DNA of 22,573 nucleotides from positions 32,501 through 55,073 of the forward strand of contig CAXHKQ010000220.1 in assembly GCA_964017145.1 (NCBI GenBank). The letters are read 5' to 3'. Shown here piece by piece: positions 7,991 to 19,030 of this stretch; the first letter of the stretch is position 1, and each line of letters starts with the position of its first letter. A program made the position numbers and the translations under genes. Origin of the DNA: Agrocybe praecox (taxonomy: Eukaryota > Basidiomycota > Agaricomycetes > Agaricales > Agrocybaceae). The notes below the pieces were generated by a model, which was not told the DNA's origin, made no database searches, and worked only from the letters and a program-made list of their open reading frames with translations.

Positions 7991-8301
7991 AGACGTGTCG
8001 TTCTCCTGGTGCGATCGCAAGTCCATCAGAAACTGCGATACGCCCAAGTCATTTGTTGTTCCTGCCAACACTTGTAATCTGCGGCAATCGATATGTCGCC
8101 AACACTCACTGCATCGAGCACCACAACACTCGGGCAGCACACAACACCGCAACACCGCGACAAAGCACAGAGCAGCAGCGTGCACTCACCAACACACACA
8201 CAATCAATGTATGTGTTGAGAGAATACGCGCGCGCGCTCATGCACAATGCAGAATAGAATATAAGAAATAGAAATTTCCTATTAATCCGATACAAATCGG
8301 C
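7991..8301. other. IGS immediately downstream of 28S (3' external spacer)
   Basis: No gene. CA-rich stretches run through about 8110-8210 and a CGCGCGCGCG tract lies at about 8228-8237. A perfect 5-bp hairpin with a 4-nt loop (CCGAT, ACAA, ATCGG, 8287-8300) sits at or just past the probable 28S 3' end and may help 3'-end processing. No terminator consensus for Pol I can be recognised. Confidence 0.5.
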
Positions 8302-8593
8302 AAGCGAGAGATAAGTTTCAGAGGATCGCAGTATGACGGCTGCTCTACCACTTACAACACTCTGCCTGTTACCAAAGTCGTTTACAATTGATTTCGAGTA
8401 CCAGCATCGCCGAAACCTAATGTTTAGCCAAATGCAACTAGCTCGTCGAACAGGTGCTTTCGCCTCCCGCTCTCGCTATGTTACAAGGCAATTAGGCATA
8501 ACTATTATTCGTCAGACACAAGTGAATGACTATCAAATGGTATTTGCCTAGCGACACGGTGACCCCCTTACTATTGTTCTTATCCAGCTCGGA

Positions 8594-8624
<31 letters not shown>

Positions 8625-8738
8625 ACGGACGTAGCGTCATACCACTGTTCGCTCGAACAAGTATTAAACCATTGGTCCGTACCTAAGGTTCCTCTCGTAC
8701 TACGCAGGAATGCTGTTGGAACAACGTATGTCATCAGA

Positions 8739-8791
<53 letters not shown>

Positions 8792-8815
8792 CATGGGTGA
8801 ACAATCCAACGCTTG

Positions 8816-8868
<53 letters not shown>

Positions 8869-8912
8869 GACGTCGCTATGAACGCTTGGCCGCCACAAGC
8901 CAGTTATCCCTA

Positions 8913-8946
<34 letters not shown>

Positions 8947-9528
8947 GTTAAACCAAAAGGATCGATAGGCCGAGCTTTTGCTGTCTCTGTATGTACTGAA
9001 TACCGAGATCAAGCCAGCATTTGCCCTTTTGCTCTATGTGTGGTTTCTGTCCGCACTGAGCTGGCCTTGGGACACCTCCGTTATTATTTGAGAGATGTAC
9101 CGCCCCAGTCAAACTCCCCACCTGGCAGTGTCCTTGATTTGGATCATATCTAAGCCACGGAGCTAAACCAAGCCTCTATGCAAACCCGCACGACCGACCG
9201 CTCGCCGAAGCTACTAGGTCAGAACGCACAGGCCACACGTATTGAGACTTGTTTGGTATGTATAACAAAACTCTGGATATTTTGGAACTAGAAACTCGCA
9301 TCAACACAAAATACCATAAGAACACCCACAAGTGAGCGCCCATATAATGGCTATGTAAAATGATACACGTCCACCTCATCAAGTAAGTAAGGAAACAATA
9401 AGGGTAGTGGTATTTCATTGGCGATAGAACCCGAAAGAACTATCTCCCACTTATGCTACACCCCTTATGTCTCCTTACAGTGCCAGACTAGAGTCAAGCT
9501 CAATAGGGTCTTCTTTCCCCACTAATTA

Positions 9529-9579
<51 letters not shown>
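8302..9579 (-). rRNA. 28S rRNA, 3' portion downstream of the R1 insertion
   Basis: This carries the 3' third of 28S. The sarcin-ricin loop AGTACGAGAGGAACC lies at 8687-8701. The block ATAGGGATAACTGGCTTGTG lies near 8893-8912. The domain just after the R1 site (AGCGAAACCACAGCCAAGGG) lies near 9545-9564. The 3' end is placed by similarity to the Drosophila end (GTAGAGCAG, then ACTTATC) and is good to perhaps 15 nt. This piece and 15630-18306 are one gene split by R1. Minus one 14-bp duplication, they total about 3,941 nt, the size of Drosophila 28S. Inserted copies of this kind are known to yield little functional 28S. Confidence 0.93.
9566..9579. repeat. R1 target-site duplication, 3' side
   Basis: Minus-strand TGTCCCTATCTACT, identical to 15630-15643. 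This is the 14-bp duplication expected for R1 insertion. One further base (G9580 and G15644) also matches, so the 3' junction could be shifted by 1 nt. Confidence 0.95.
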
Positions 9580-9582
<3 letters not shown>

Positions 9583-10108
9583 AGAGAATGTCTCCTGGAC
9601 CTGGTTTAAAGTGCCTCTACCACAGTGGTTTAAGACACTCCCCCCATGGGGGTGGGATCGAAACTGATCAGGTTCGCTAGTCGAAACTAGCTACCAGTAT
9701 ATACTGGTGGATTCGAAGCCTATCCCGACCTCTACCTTTTTTTTAACCGTGTGGTAGGTGAACCACGTCGAAAACCACAGCCCCCGCGTTACAGCACCGA
9801 TTAGGCACCTCAACCTTGATGGGGCGGCGAACGATGGTCTGTTCGCCGGGGCCCCCATCCCCGCGGTTCAATTTCGCCGATGGAAATGGCAAGGCTTGAT
9901 CGACCTCCGCGAAATTCGGCAACGTGGGATCGCATACCCCAAGGACAACACTGTAATCGCCGAAGCTTTGCCCAGCATTGTCCCGCCTGCGTAACTGTAA
10001 GTGCGGGGTGTCGTCAACCACCCAACAAGTCCGGCACAAGCAGCATTGGGCACGCCAATCTACTGTTTGTACCATCATTCTTGTCTACTGCGCATGATGT
10101 GTTGTAGC
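9580..10108 (-). other. R1 3' UTR
   Basis: 529 nt downstream of ORF2, ending in AG-rich sequence with no poly(A). In this family the 3' UTR RNA is what the reverse transcriptase recognises to start cDNA synthesis. Several perfect palindromes are clustered near the end: CCACAGTGG (about 9620-9628), CCCCCATGGGGG (9641-9652) and ACCAGTATATACTGGT (9693-9708). A run of eight T on the plus strand (eight A in the RNA) lies at about 9737-9744. Confidence 0.85.
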
Positions 10109-13100
10109 CTACGGGTCCCAACTCTCCTCCTCTTGCCACTCGCGCAACGTACGGGACCGTCCTCTGCGAGATTCGACTTCGGGCTCCGGGGCCGGGTCAG
10201 CGACAGCAGGTGGTTGGATGCGATCCATCACCTCCTTTCGCCGCCTGAACACTACTCGCGCGAACACGTTCAGCTCCGAAACGGTGCGCGGATTGCGCAG
10301 CGCCTCGCTGACCACTGGTTCGCCGTCCGCTGCCACGGCGATCCCCCAGTCGACCAGCCGACGAATATCGTCGTACGCTGGACAGTCAACCAATACGTGT
10401 TGCCATGTCTCGTCTGCGAAGCTGCACATGTGGCACATCTCCGTTCGCACCACCTGCTCCAAATTGCGCCTATACAGCCACGCATTCAAGCTGCCGTGCC
10501 CGGTGATCAAGTACGCCAGCTGCATTGATGGATTGAAAGTCGCACTTCCGCCCACGGTACGCACGTTCGGCAACCACCGATGCGTTACTCGACCCGCCGT
10601 CTCCGCATCCCAGCGGCGTTGCCATTCGTCTAGAAAGGCGCTCAGGATGACGGCTTTCCGCCTCTTTGGCGGCAGCTCATCCAACGAATCTTGCTGCACA
10701 AGATCCGCCGGACCAAGCGCTATCCGCCTCCGGAGCTTCACCATCACCGCCCTCCGTCTGACCTCCAGGTCCCATGGGAGCACGCCAGCAATCACCTGCA
10801 TGGCAGCCGTTGACACGGTCTTCGGCACCGGCAGAATGGCGAGCAGAGAGACTCGCTGGGCTTGGTCTATCTCGCGCATCATTCTACTCTGCTGCAGGCA
10901 CTCCGACCAGACGATCGCAGCGTACGTGGCGCACGGAACGAACAACCCGCGGTAAATGCGGAGGGCTGTTCCCAGCGTCAGCCCCCAGTCCCTGCGCAGC
11001 ACTCTGCGCAGCTGTCCCGCAGTAGTGGTGCTCTTCCGGCCCAGCTCCTTGATGTGTCTGCTGAAATTCCAGCACTGGCTCACCTGGAGGCCGAGGTACT
11101 TCGTGTCCTTCTTCGCCGCGATCGAAGCACCATCCATCGTGATGTGTGGTGGCCGGGTATCACTCAGCTTGCCCTTCAGCACGACTTGGACCGTCTTCTC
11201 CGTGTTGACGGGGACACCAACCTCCAGTCCCCACGCAGTGACAATCCTCATCACGTTCGTACCGTTGCGCTCGATCTCGATTCTCGAACGACCTTCGATG
11301 AAAATCGTGAGATCATCGGCGTAGGCAACGAACTTGCTGCCGGCACCTTCGAGCCGGACCAACAGGCTGTCCATCATTAGATTCCAAACTGCAGGCCCAC
11401 AGATGGAGCCCTGCGGACAGCCCTTCTGTACCTCGTGCGTCACCTTCTGCGCGCCGTTCTGCACCCACACCGTTCTGTCGCTGAAGTAACTCTGCCAGAG
11501 TTTAAAATCAGCGACAGTCGACAGCTTCTGCAGCACTCGGTCCCAACGCAAATTATCGAATGCCCCGCGGAAATCCACGAAGATCCCCACTTGATAATTC
11601 GCGCTGCAGGCCTGTGTCTCCGACACGGCTGTCAGCAACGCGTCGTCCGTCCCTCTGCCGGCCGTAAACCCAAATTGCCTCGGATGTGGTGTTATGTTCC
11701 GAAGCAACCGGTTCACCATAACTCGCTCCATCGTCTTCCCGAGCACCGACAGCAGGCATATCGGCCTGTACGAACGGGGATTCGTCCGGTCCTTGTCGGG
11801 GGCCTTCAGCAGGATCACCAGCCTGGAGTCTTTCCAGCAGGTGGGAAAGACTCCTTCTGTTCGGCATCGCTCGAACAGCTGCAGCAGTGCATCCGGTGCA
11901 GCGTACCACAAGTGGCGAACCATGGACGCAGTGAGGCCGTCTGGTCCGGGCGCCTTGTCGTACCTGGACTTGTGCACAGCGACGTCGATCTCCTCGTGCG
12001 TGATCGGGTCGCTTACATCGCCATCCGGACTGGGGGCTGCAGGCGCACTGTCCGCCGGTCTCGGCGGGAAGAAGCTGGCCATCAGTACTTTCACCGTGTC
12101 TGCACGCGTGTTAGTTAGACTGCCGTCGGCTCGGCGGACCGCCGACAGGGGAGTGTAATTCTGCTTGCCACGACAGAATCGATACACTTTCCCCCACGGG
12201 TTCGCGTTGCCCTCCTCGTTGACGAACTGGTGCCAGTGCGAGTCCTTGGCAGACTTGATGGCGATATTGTATCCATGCTGCCTGCGATGGTACTCGCGAC
12301 CGAGTTCCTCTTCGGCGGGTGACTGCCGCGCTTTCGCCGCAAGCCAGTGATTGCGCGACTTGCGCAACTCACGGCGTTGCGAGCGGAGCGAGCTATTCCA
12401 CCACTGAGTCGAGCGCACCGTCCGGGCGCCCAATCTCTGGAATTGGGCGTCGTTCACTCGCTGGACGATCGCGTGAAGCGACTCAGCCTGCTCCGTCGTG
12501 GTCCGCTCTGCATCCCAGCCGGCGAACTCCAAACTGAGGGCATTGATGTACCGCCTCCAATCAGCATCTTTGGTTACCCACCGGAGTTCGGGCAACAGCG
12601 GCTCCGGCTCGGCAGTGTCGGCCACGGCCACAACTTTAATCAAGTTGTGGTCCGACGTCGACTTCTCGATCTCCAATGTCCATGACGTGCGAAAAATGTT
12701 TCGCCACGCCGCATTGGTGAAAGTGACGTCCACATCGGACACAGCCCTCCGCCTTCCGGTGCCGACGAATGTGTAGTGTGGGCACCACACATTGAGGGGC
12801 CGCATTCCCACGCTCGCGGTGTAATCCTCCAGCAGCTGGCCTCGGTCCCACGTCGTCATGCGGTTGGAGTTGTTAGGCTTGCAGTGCCAAGAGGCACTAC
12901 TTGCGTTCGCATCCAACCCCACGATGAACGGTGACGAGCCGGCCATTACTCTGAAGCGATTAATCACCTCGATCTGTTCCTGCATGCTGCCGTCCCACTT
13001 GGCGTACACCGATGCGACAAAGATGTCCATGCCGCACCAGCGGATGCTGCAGCAGGCTCCCCATCGCTCATCAGCACTGTGGACCTGCATCGGCGACAGC

Positions 13101-13402
13101 GACTTTCTGACCGCAATGGCAGTGTTCGCATGGTTTGGTATGTTGTTGCTAACAAAACCAACGTAGCTGCTGTGCAGATGTCTTAGCTGTCGCAGAGCGA
13201 AAGGCTCTTGCAGCAGTGCGACATCTACACCTTCCTCCTCCAGCAGCACCCCAAGGTCGATCATAACGCGCTGGCTCCGCATGCAGTTCAGCTGCACCAC
13301 CTTCAAAGCTGCTCCGCCCGCCACCCTCAGTGACGCCACACCGTCCACCACGTTTTGCCGAGCAGTTGCCAGCTGCTCAGCTGGAGTAATTGCCGTTAAC
13401 AT
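10109..13402 (-). CDS. R1 ORF2: endonuclease, reverse transcriptase and CCHC motif
   Basis: This 1,097-residue protein cuts the 28S target and reverse-transcribes R1 RNA at the nick. The N-terminal apurinic-type endonuclease shows LN at 38-39, LLQEP with Glu66, Tyr133 in YAKWDG, LDAN with Asp164 and Asn166, and SDH at 250-252. The reverse transcriptase follows: RPICLLS (546-552), motif A FVDFRGAFDN (Asp610), GCPQGS (661-666), the YADD active site at 694-697 and KYLGLQV (768-774). A C-terminal finger C990-x2-C993-x8-H1002-x4-C1007 is typical of the R1 clade. There are no stops or frameshifts and catalytic residues appear present. The ATG lies 5 nt after the ORF1 stop inside a strong hairpin. 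The start is an ordinary ATG, and nothing upstream in frame is needed to complete the endonuclease. Confidence 0.96.
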   Translation of the reverse strand: MLTAITPAEQLATARQNVVDGVASLRVAGGAALKVVQLNCMRSQRVMIDLGVLLEEEGVDVALLQEPFALRQLRHLHSSYVGFVSNNIPNHANTAIAVRKSLSPMQVHSADERWGACCSIRWCGMDIFVASVYAKWDGSMQEQIEVINRFRVMAGSSPFIVGLDANASSASWHCKPNNSNRMTTWDRGQLLEDYTASVGMRPLNVWCPHYTFVGTGRRRAVSDVDVTFTNAAWRNIFRTSWTLEIEKSTSDHNLIKVVAVADTAEPEPLLPELRWVTKDADWRRYINALSLEFAGWDAERTTTEQAESLHAIVQRVNDAQFQRLGARTVRSTQWWNSSLRSQRRELRKSRNHWLAAKARQSPAEEELGREYHRRQHGYNIAIKSAKDSHWHQFVNEEGNANPWGKVYRFCRGKQNYTPLSAVRRADGSLTNTRADTVKVLMASFFPPRPADSAPAAPSPDGDVSDPITHEEIDVAVHKSRYDKAPGPDGLTASMVRHLWYAAPDALLQLFERCRTEGVFPTCWKDSRLVILLKAPDKDRTNPRSYRPICLLSVLGKTMERVMVNRLLRNITPHPRQFGFTAGRGTDDALLTAVSETQACSANYQVGIFVDFRGAFDNLRWDRVLQKLSTVADFKLWQSYFSDRTVWVQNGAQKVTHEVQKGCPQGSICGPAVWNLMMDSLLVRLEGAGSKFVAYADDLTIFIEGRSRIEIERNGTNVMRIVTAWGLEVGVPVNTEKTVQVVLKGKLSDTRPPHITMDGASIAAKKDTKYLGLQVSQCWNFSRHIKELGRKSTTTAGQLRRVLRRDWGLTLGTALRIYRGLFVPCATYAAIVWSECLQQSRMMREIDQAQRVSLLAILPVPKTVSTAAMQVIAGVLPWDLEVRRRAVMVKLRRRIALGPADLVQQDSLDELPPKRRKAVILSAFLDEWQRRWDAETAGRVTHRWLPNVRTVGGSATFNPSMQLAYLITGHGSLNAWLYRRNLEQVVRTEMCHMCSFADETWQHVLVDCPAYDDIRRLVDWGIAVAADGEPVVSEALRNPRTVSELNVFARVVFRRRKEVMDRIQPPAVADPAPEPEVESRRGRSRTLREWQEEESWDP

Positions 13403-13413
13403 GGCAATTACTC
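13384..13413 (-). promoter_or_regulatory. RNA hairpin spanning the ORF1 stop and ORF2 start
   Basis: GAGTAATTGCC (13384-13394 on plus) is the exact reverse complement of 13403-13413, giving an 11-bp stem with an 8-nt loop. In the R1 RNA the 5' arm holds the ORF1 stop UAA and the loop begins with the ORF2 AUG, followed by UUAAC. It is placed to promote termination-reinitiation. Related R1-clade elements such as SART1 are known to translate ORF2 by that route with help from RNA structure. Function here is inferred. Confidence 0.7.
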
Positions 13414-15108
13414 GCGAACGTTGGATTGACGATTGCGCTCATGCGCGCGGGTAAATAGGGGGCACGACATCGTGCTGACACCGTGGTTGGCATCGCGACC
13501 GGCCTTCTTGCAATTGCGGCACGATTCATCGGCTCTGCATTCGGCAACCTTGTGCCCGGCCACACCACAGCGTCGGCACAGCATCTCCTTCTCCGGACAT
13601 GCGTGGATCTTGTGTCCGTGGCCGTAGCACCGGAAGCACAGCTCAGTCGACCACGCCTGGTGGACGCGGTGCGTCTTCCAGAGGATGTCGACCGAGCTCT
13701 GGCTGGCCTGCCAGAACGCCCATACGCGGTCGGACACAAAGACCACCATGTCTTTTGTCGCCGGCTGTTCTCCTTGGCGCTCAACGCGCGTGGGGACGTT
13801 GATTTCACGCATGAAATCAACCTCCGCGACTGCTGGGTCGCGGTTGCGTACCGCGAGCTCAGTTTTTAGCATCACCTCCGTGATGTTGGTTGGCACTGCT
13901 TTGATAATTAGCTTGACGGCCGGCGGCGCGTCAGCGAGCGACAAGCCGGCATCTTTAAAGGCTGCAGCCTCTTTTAGGCGCTGCAGATCCGTCGCCGACG
14001 AGACCTCCAGGGTAACCTGGGTGCCTCCCGTGCGACGAATCGCCTTTACTTTCAGGTCCTTCAGGGCCGGGCAACTGGCCACGTCCTTCAGGATCTTCTC
14101 CTTGACAGCGTCGGCATTGAGGCCATCGCCCTGTACGGCGAGTGCGTACGACACCGTTTTCTTCTTCTGCTGCTGCTGGTTTTGTTGTTGCTGCTTCTGC
14201 TGTTGGTTCTGCTGCTGCTGCGGGTTGCGTTGTTGCTGCTTCGACGGCTTGCTTCCAAGCGTCGGCCACGCCTGATCTCCCAGGGGGGCTGCAGCAACAA
14301 CGGCCGCGGCAGTGCGTACCGGAGCTACGGCGGTGCGCAACGCAACTCCGGATGTCATCGACATCTTGCCGCGTTGAAAGGCGAGCTTCTGTAGAAGCTC
14401 GCTGGCAATAGCCTCGATGGCCTCGGTGGCCTTCATCAGTGTCCTGGCTTGTACGCCGGACAAACCGTCAATGGCGACATCCCTGATGCCACCGAGCTCC
14501 TTACGAAGAGCAATCTCCATACGTTTAACATCATCATCGGACTCACCGTTGACTGTGCCATTCTTTACTTTGGCGGCGTTGACGGCGGCGGCGGCGGCTT
14601 TCAGATGATTCTTCTTCTTCATCATCGCGGAGGCCATCACGGCTTCGGTCAGCGCGTGTTTGATGCCGACGAGCGACGAAGACGATGCTGCTACAGTTGA
14701 TGATCCCGCTGCTGGTGACTCTGCTGCTGCTGGTGCTGCTGCTGGTTCTGCTGCTGTTTCTGCTGCTGGCGACGACGATGAAGATGACGACGACGATGAC
14801 GATGACGATGCCGACGACGGTGACGCTTTCTTTGAGGTCGCAACGCGTTTGCGATTCTCCCTCATCGCGTCGTACTTCTTCACACTGTCGGTGAAAGAAG
14901 CGGCGTCGTCATCAATCACCTCTCGCACTGCCGCATCCATAGCGATCTTCCTGGACCGCAGCTGCTCCAGACTTTCGTCATCCGACGACGACGACGAGTC
15001 CGAACCCTGGATCATGGGCTGCTCCGACTGCTCCGCCTCCCTGGCCGCCTTCTTGACGCGTTTCACGCGCTTTGCCATCGTACGCTTCCTCGTCGGGTGA
15101 AGCATCAT
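13408..15108 (-). CDS. R1 ORF1: Gag-like RNA-binding protein with three zinc knuckles
   Basis: A 566-residue protein if read from the first ATG (15108). A tandem ATG lies at 15105. A third at 15078, with better context (ACGATGG), would give 556 residues. The open frame continues upstream to 15222 but only with a TTG there. A basic N terminus (KRVKRVKK) is followed by an acidic-serine patch (36-45), a run of serines (about 98-113), an Ala/Pro-rich stretch, a Gln-rich tract (291-314) and a conserved-looking block (331-480). C-terminal CCHC knuckles are at 491-504 and 511-524. A third, irregular one has C530, C533, H542 and C549. It should bind R1 RNA and form ribonucleoprotein particles. The stop is 5 nt before ORF2. 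Confidence 0.93.
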   Translation of the reverse strand: MMLHPTRKRTMAKRVKRVKKAAREAEQSEQPMIQGSDSSSSSDDESLEQLRSRKIAMDAAVREVIDDDAASFTDSVKKYDAMRENRKRVATSKKASPSSASSSSSSSSSSSSSPAAETAAEPAAAPAAAESPAAGSSTVAASSSSLVGIKHALTEAVMASAMMKKKNHLKAAAAAVNAAKVKNGTVNGESDDDVKRMEIALRKELGGIRDVAIDGLSGVQARTLMKATEAIEAIASELLQKLAFQRGKMSMTSGVALRTAVAPVRTAAAVVAAAPLGDQAWPTLGSKPSKQQQRNPQQQQNQQQKQQQQNQQQQKKKTVSYALAVQGDGLNADAVKEKILKDVASCPALKDLKVKAIRRTGGTQVTLEVSSATDLQRLKEAAAFKDAGLSLADAPPAVKLIIKAVPTNITEVMLKTELAVRNRDPAVAEVDFMREINVPTRVERQGEQPATKDMVVFVSDRVWAFWQASQSSVDILWKTHRVHQAWSTELCFRCYGHGHKIHACPEKEMLCRRCGVAGHKVAECRADESCRNCKKAGRDANHGVSTMSCPLFTRAHERNRQSNVRE

Positions 15109-15629
15109 TTGGTCGAAACACAAAACACGTTCGAACACGTCTGGACACGTTTCGACACGTCCAGACAGTGCGATAACAACACTTGTTTGTTCACAACACA
15201 CAGTTTGAGAGAGCGAGTGCAATCAAGCCGTAGCTTATAGTCTATGCACTCGCAACTCTGCTAGCTGGAACAACACTGAAAGCTAAGATAACAGAGCACG
15301 TTCTCTGTTATCCGCTCCCTACACTCTGCTCGCTCACGCTTGCTCGTATACACGTACGACTGTACGCGTAGACACTGCAGCGAGCGTGAACTAAGATAAC
15401 ACACGGCGAACGTTTTGTGTAAACACACGCGTCACTAACTTCAATCGGCTGCTGCCCACGGAATTATCACTGAATCGACAAAATTTTTGCAGATTCGAAC
15501 TCGCGGCAGCAGTACGCACAAAATGATATAAAATTTTGGCGATTCACGACGAAACTACCGACGGCACGAAACGAAAAGACGGACGCGCACTAAAACACGA
15601 CTGTTCACCACCGTGGTCAAAACGCTACT
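15109..15629 (-). other. R1 5' UTR
   Basis: About 520 nt between the 28S junction and the first ORF1 ATG. It is rich in inverted repeats. A 16-bp pair with one mismatch lies at 15472-15487 and 15530-15545. A perfect 10-bp hairpin lies at 15287-15296 with 15303-15312. Four ACACGT hexamers occur at exact 10-bp spacing (15125-15160). R1 elements lack their own promoter, so structure here could serve RNA processing, translation or 5' junction formation. I could not recognise an HDV-like ribozyme by eye. Confidence 0.75.
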
Positions 15630-18306
<2,677 letters not shown>

Positions 18307-18857
18307 TTTATTGGTTGTTTGCAAGTCACACGCATTGTTGGTTCGAAGTGCTTTCGATCGCAGAGTCCCATCGCAGAAAATTGAGTAGCATTAGACAAGT
18401 TGGAGCATTGACGCAGAGGTGAAACCTGAGACGAAACGATTGTTTTACACGCTGGCACACACACCCGCACCGGCACGTACGACACACCCAAACACATTGC
18501 ACGCGATTAGAGAATTTACGCAGTATCCACAGTATGAGACGTTCTATGTGCATTCAAATGCGAAAACTATTACGTTTAAACGCTTATATCAATTTCATTA
18601 CTAGTCTCACTCGGATGTTCTCTGCACACGCACAATGGGGGCGAGCGCACGCACACGGACAGGCGTGGCGGCGACACGTTTCCATTCAGACACCGTGATC
18701 CAATTATCTGTTTTCTTTGATAAAAACGAGCACTTCACAATACGAGGATTGTGTACCCAGAAGGTATATTCAAGGGATGTCAGCGCACTGAAGGCTGACA
18801 ACGCCTCATGATGTAGCCGCAACGCTTTCGCGAAAGGCAATTCAGTTAGCATAAACT
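18307..18857 (-). other. ITS2, complete copy, upstream unit
   Basis: 551 nt between 28S and the 2S-like segment. From 18317 on it repeats window positions 1-541 exactly as far as I compared. ITS2 of this unit gives the full length that the left-hand copy lacks. Confidence 0.92.
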
Positions 18858-18887
18858 AACGACCCTCAACCATGTGTGGTCCATACA
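18858..18887 (-). rRNA. 2S rRNA-like 3' portion of 5.8S, upstream unit
   Basis: Second copy of 542-571 at an 18,316-bp offset, with the same 20-nt loop (18888-18907) separating it from the 5.8S body. The 9-bp pairing GGTCCATAC with GTATGGACC is conserved. Confidence 0.7.
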
Positions 18888-18907
18888 GCTTCGGTTAGGA
18901 AACTAGT

Positions 18908-19030
18908 CAGTATGGACCGCAATATGCGTTCAAAATGTCGATGTTCATGTGTCCTGCAGTTCACATGTCAGCACGCAGTTTGCTGCGTTCTTCATCGACC
19001 CACGAGCCAAGTGATCCCCCGCTTAGGGTT
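18908..19030 (-). rRNA. 5.8S ribosomal RNA, upstream unit
   Basis: 123 nt, identical by inspection to 592-714, flanked by the same ITS1 and 2S-like neighbours. It belongs to the same transcription unit as the R1-interrupted 28S to its left and the 18S at 20159-22170. Confidence 0.95.

Larger units (their letters stand above)
9580..15629 (-). mobile_element. R1: Full-length R1 non-LTR retrotransposon in 28S
   Basis: A 6,050-bp element in the same orientation as 28S, inserted at the R1 site, exactly 74 bp downstream of the empty R2 site (between 15703 and 15704). It has a 5' UTR, ORF1, ORF2 and a 3' UTR without a poly(A) tail, and a perfect 14-bp target-site duplication. Both ORFs are uninterrupted. 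R1 has no known promoter of its own and is normally co-transcribed with the rRNA by Pol I, then inserted by target-primed reverse transcription. It is somewhat longer than the roughly 5.3-kb Drosophila R1. The unbroken frames suggest a recent insertion. Confidence 0.96.

Noticed and set aside
10218..12776. Several plus-strand open frames of 100-245 residues
   Set aside because: They lie antisense to the R1 ORF2 coding region, are explained by its GC-rich codons, and show no recognisable motifs.
14660..15100. Plus-strand 146-residue frame with a long Asp run
   Set aside because: It is the antisense reading of the Ser-codon repeat in ORF1, so the acidic run is only the trinucleotide repeat on the other strand.
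15109..15222. ORF1 extended to a start at 15222
   Set aside because: The codon at 15222 is TTG, and the added residues cover the ACACGT repeat. The first ATG is at 15108.
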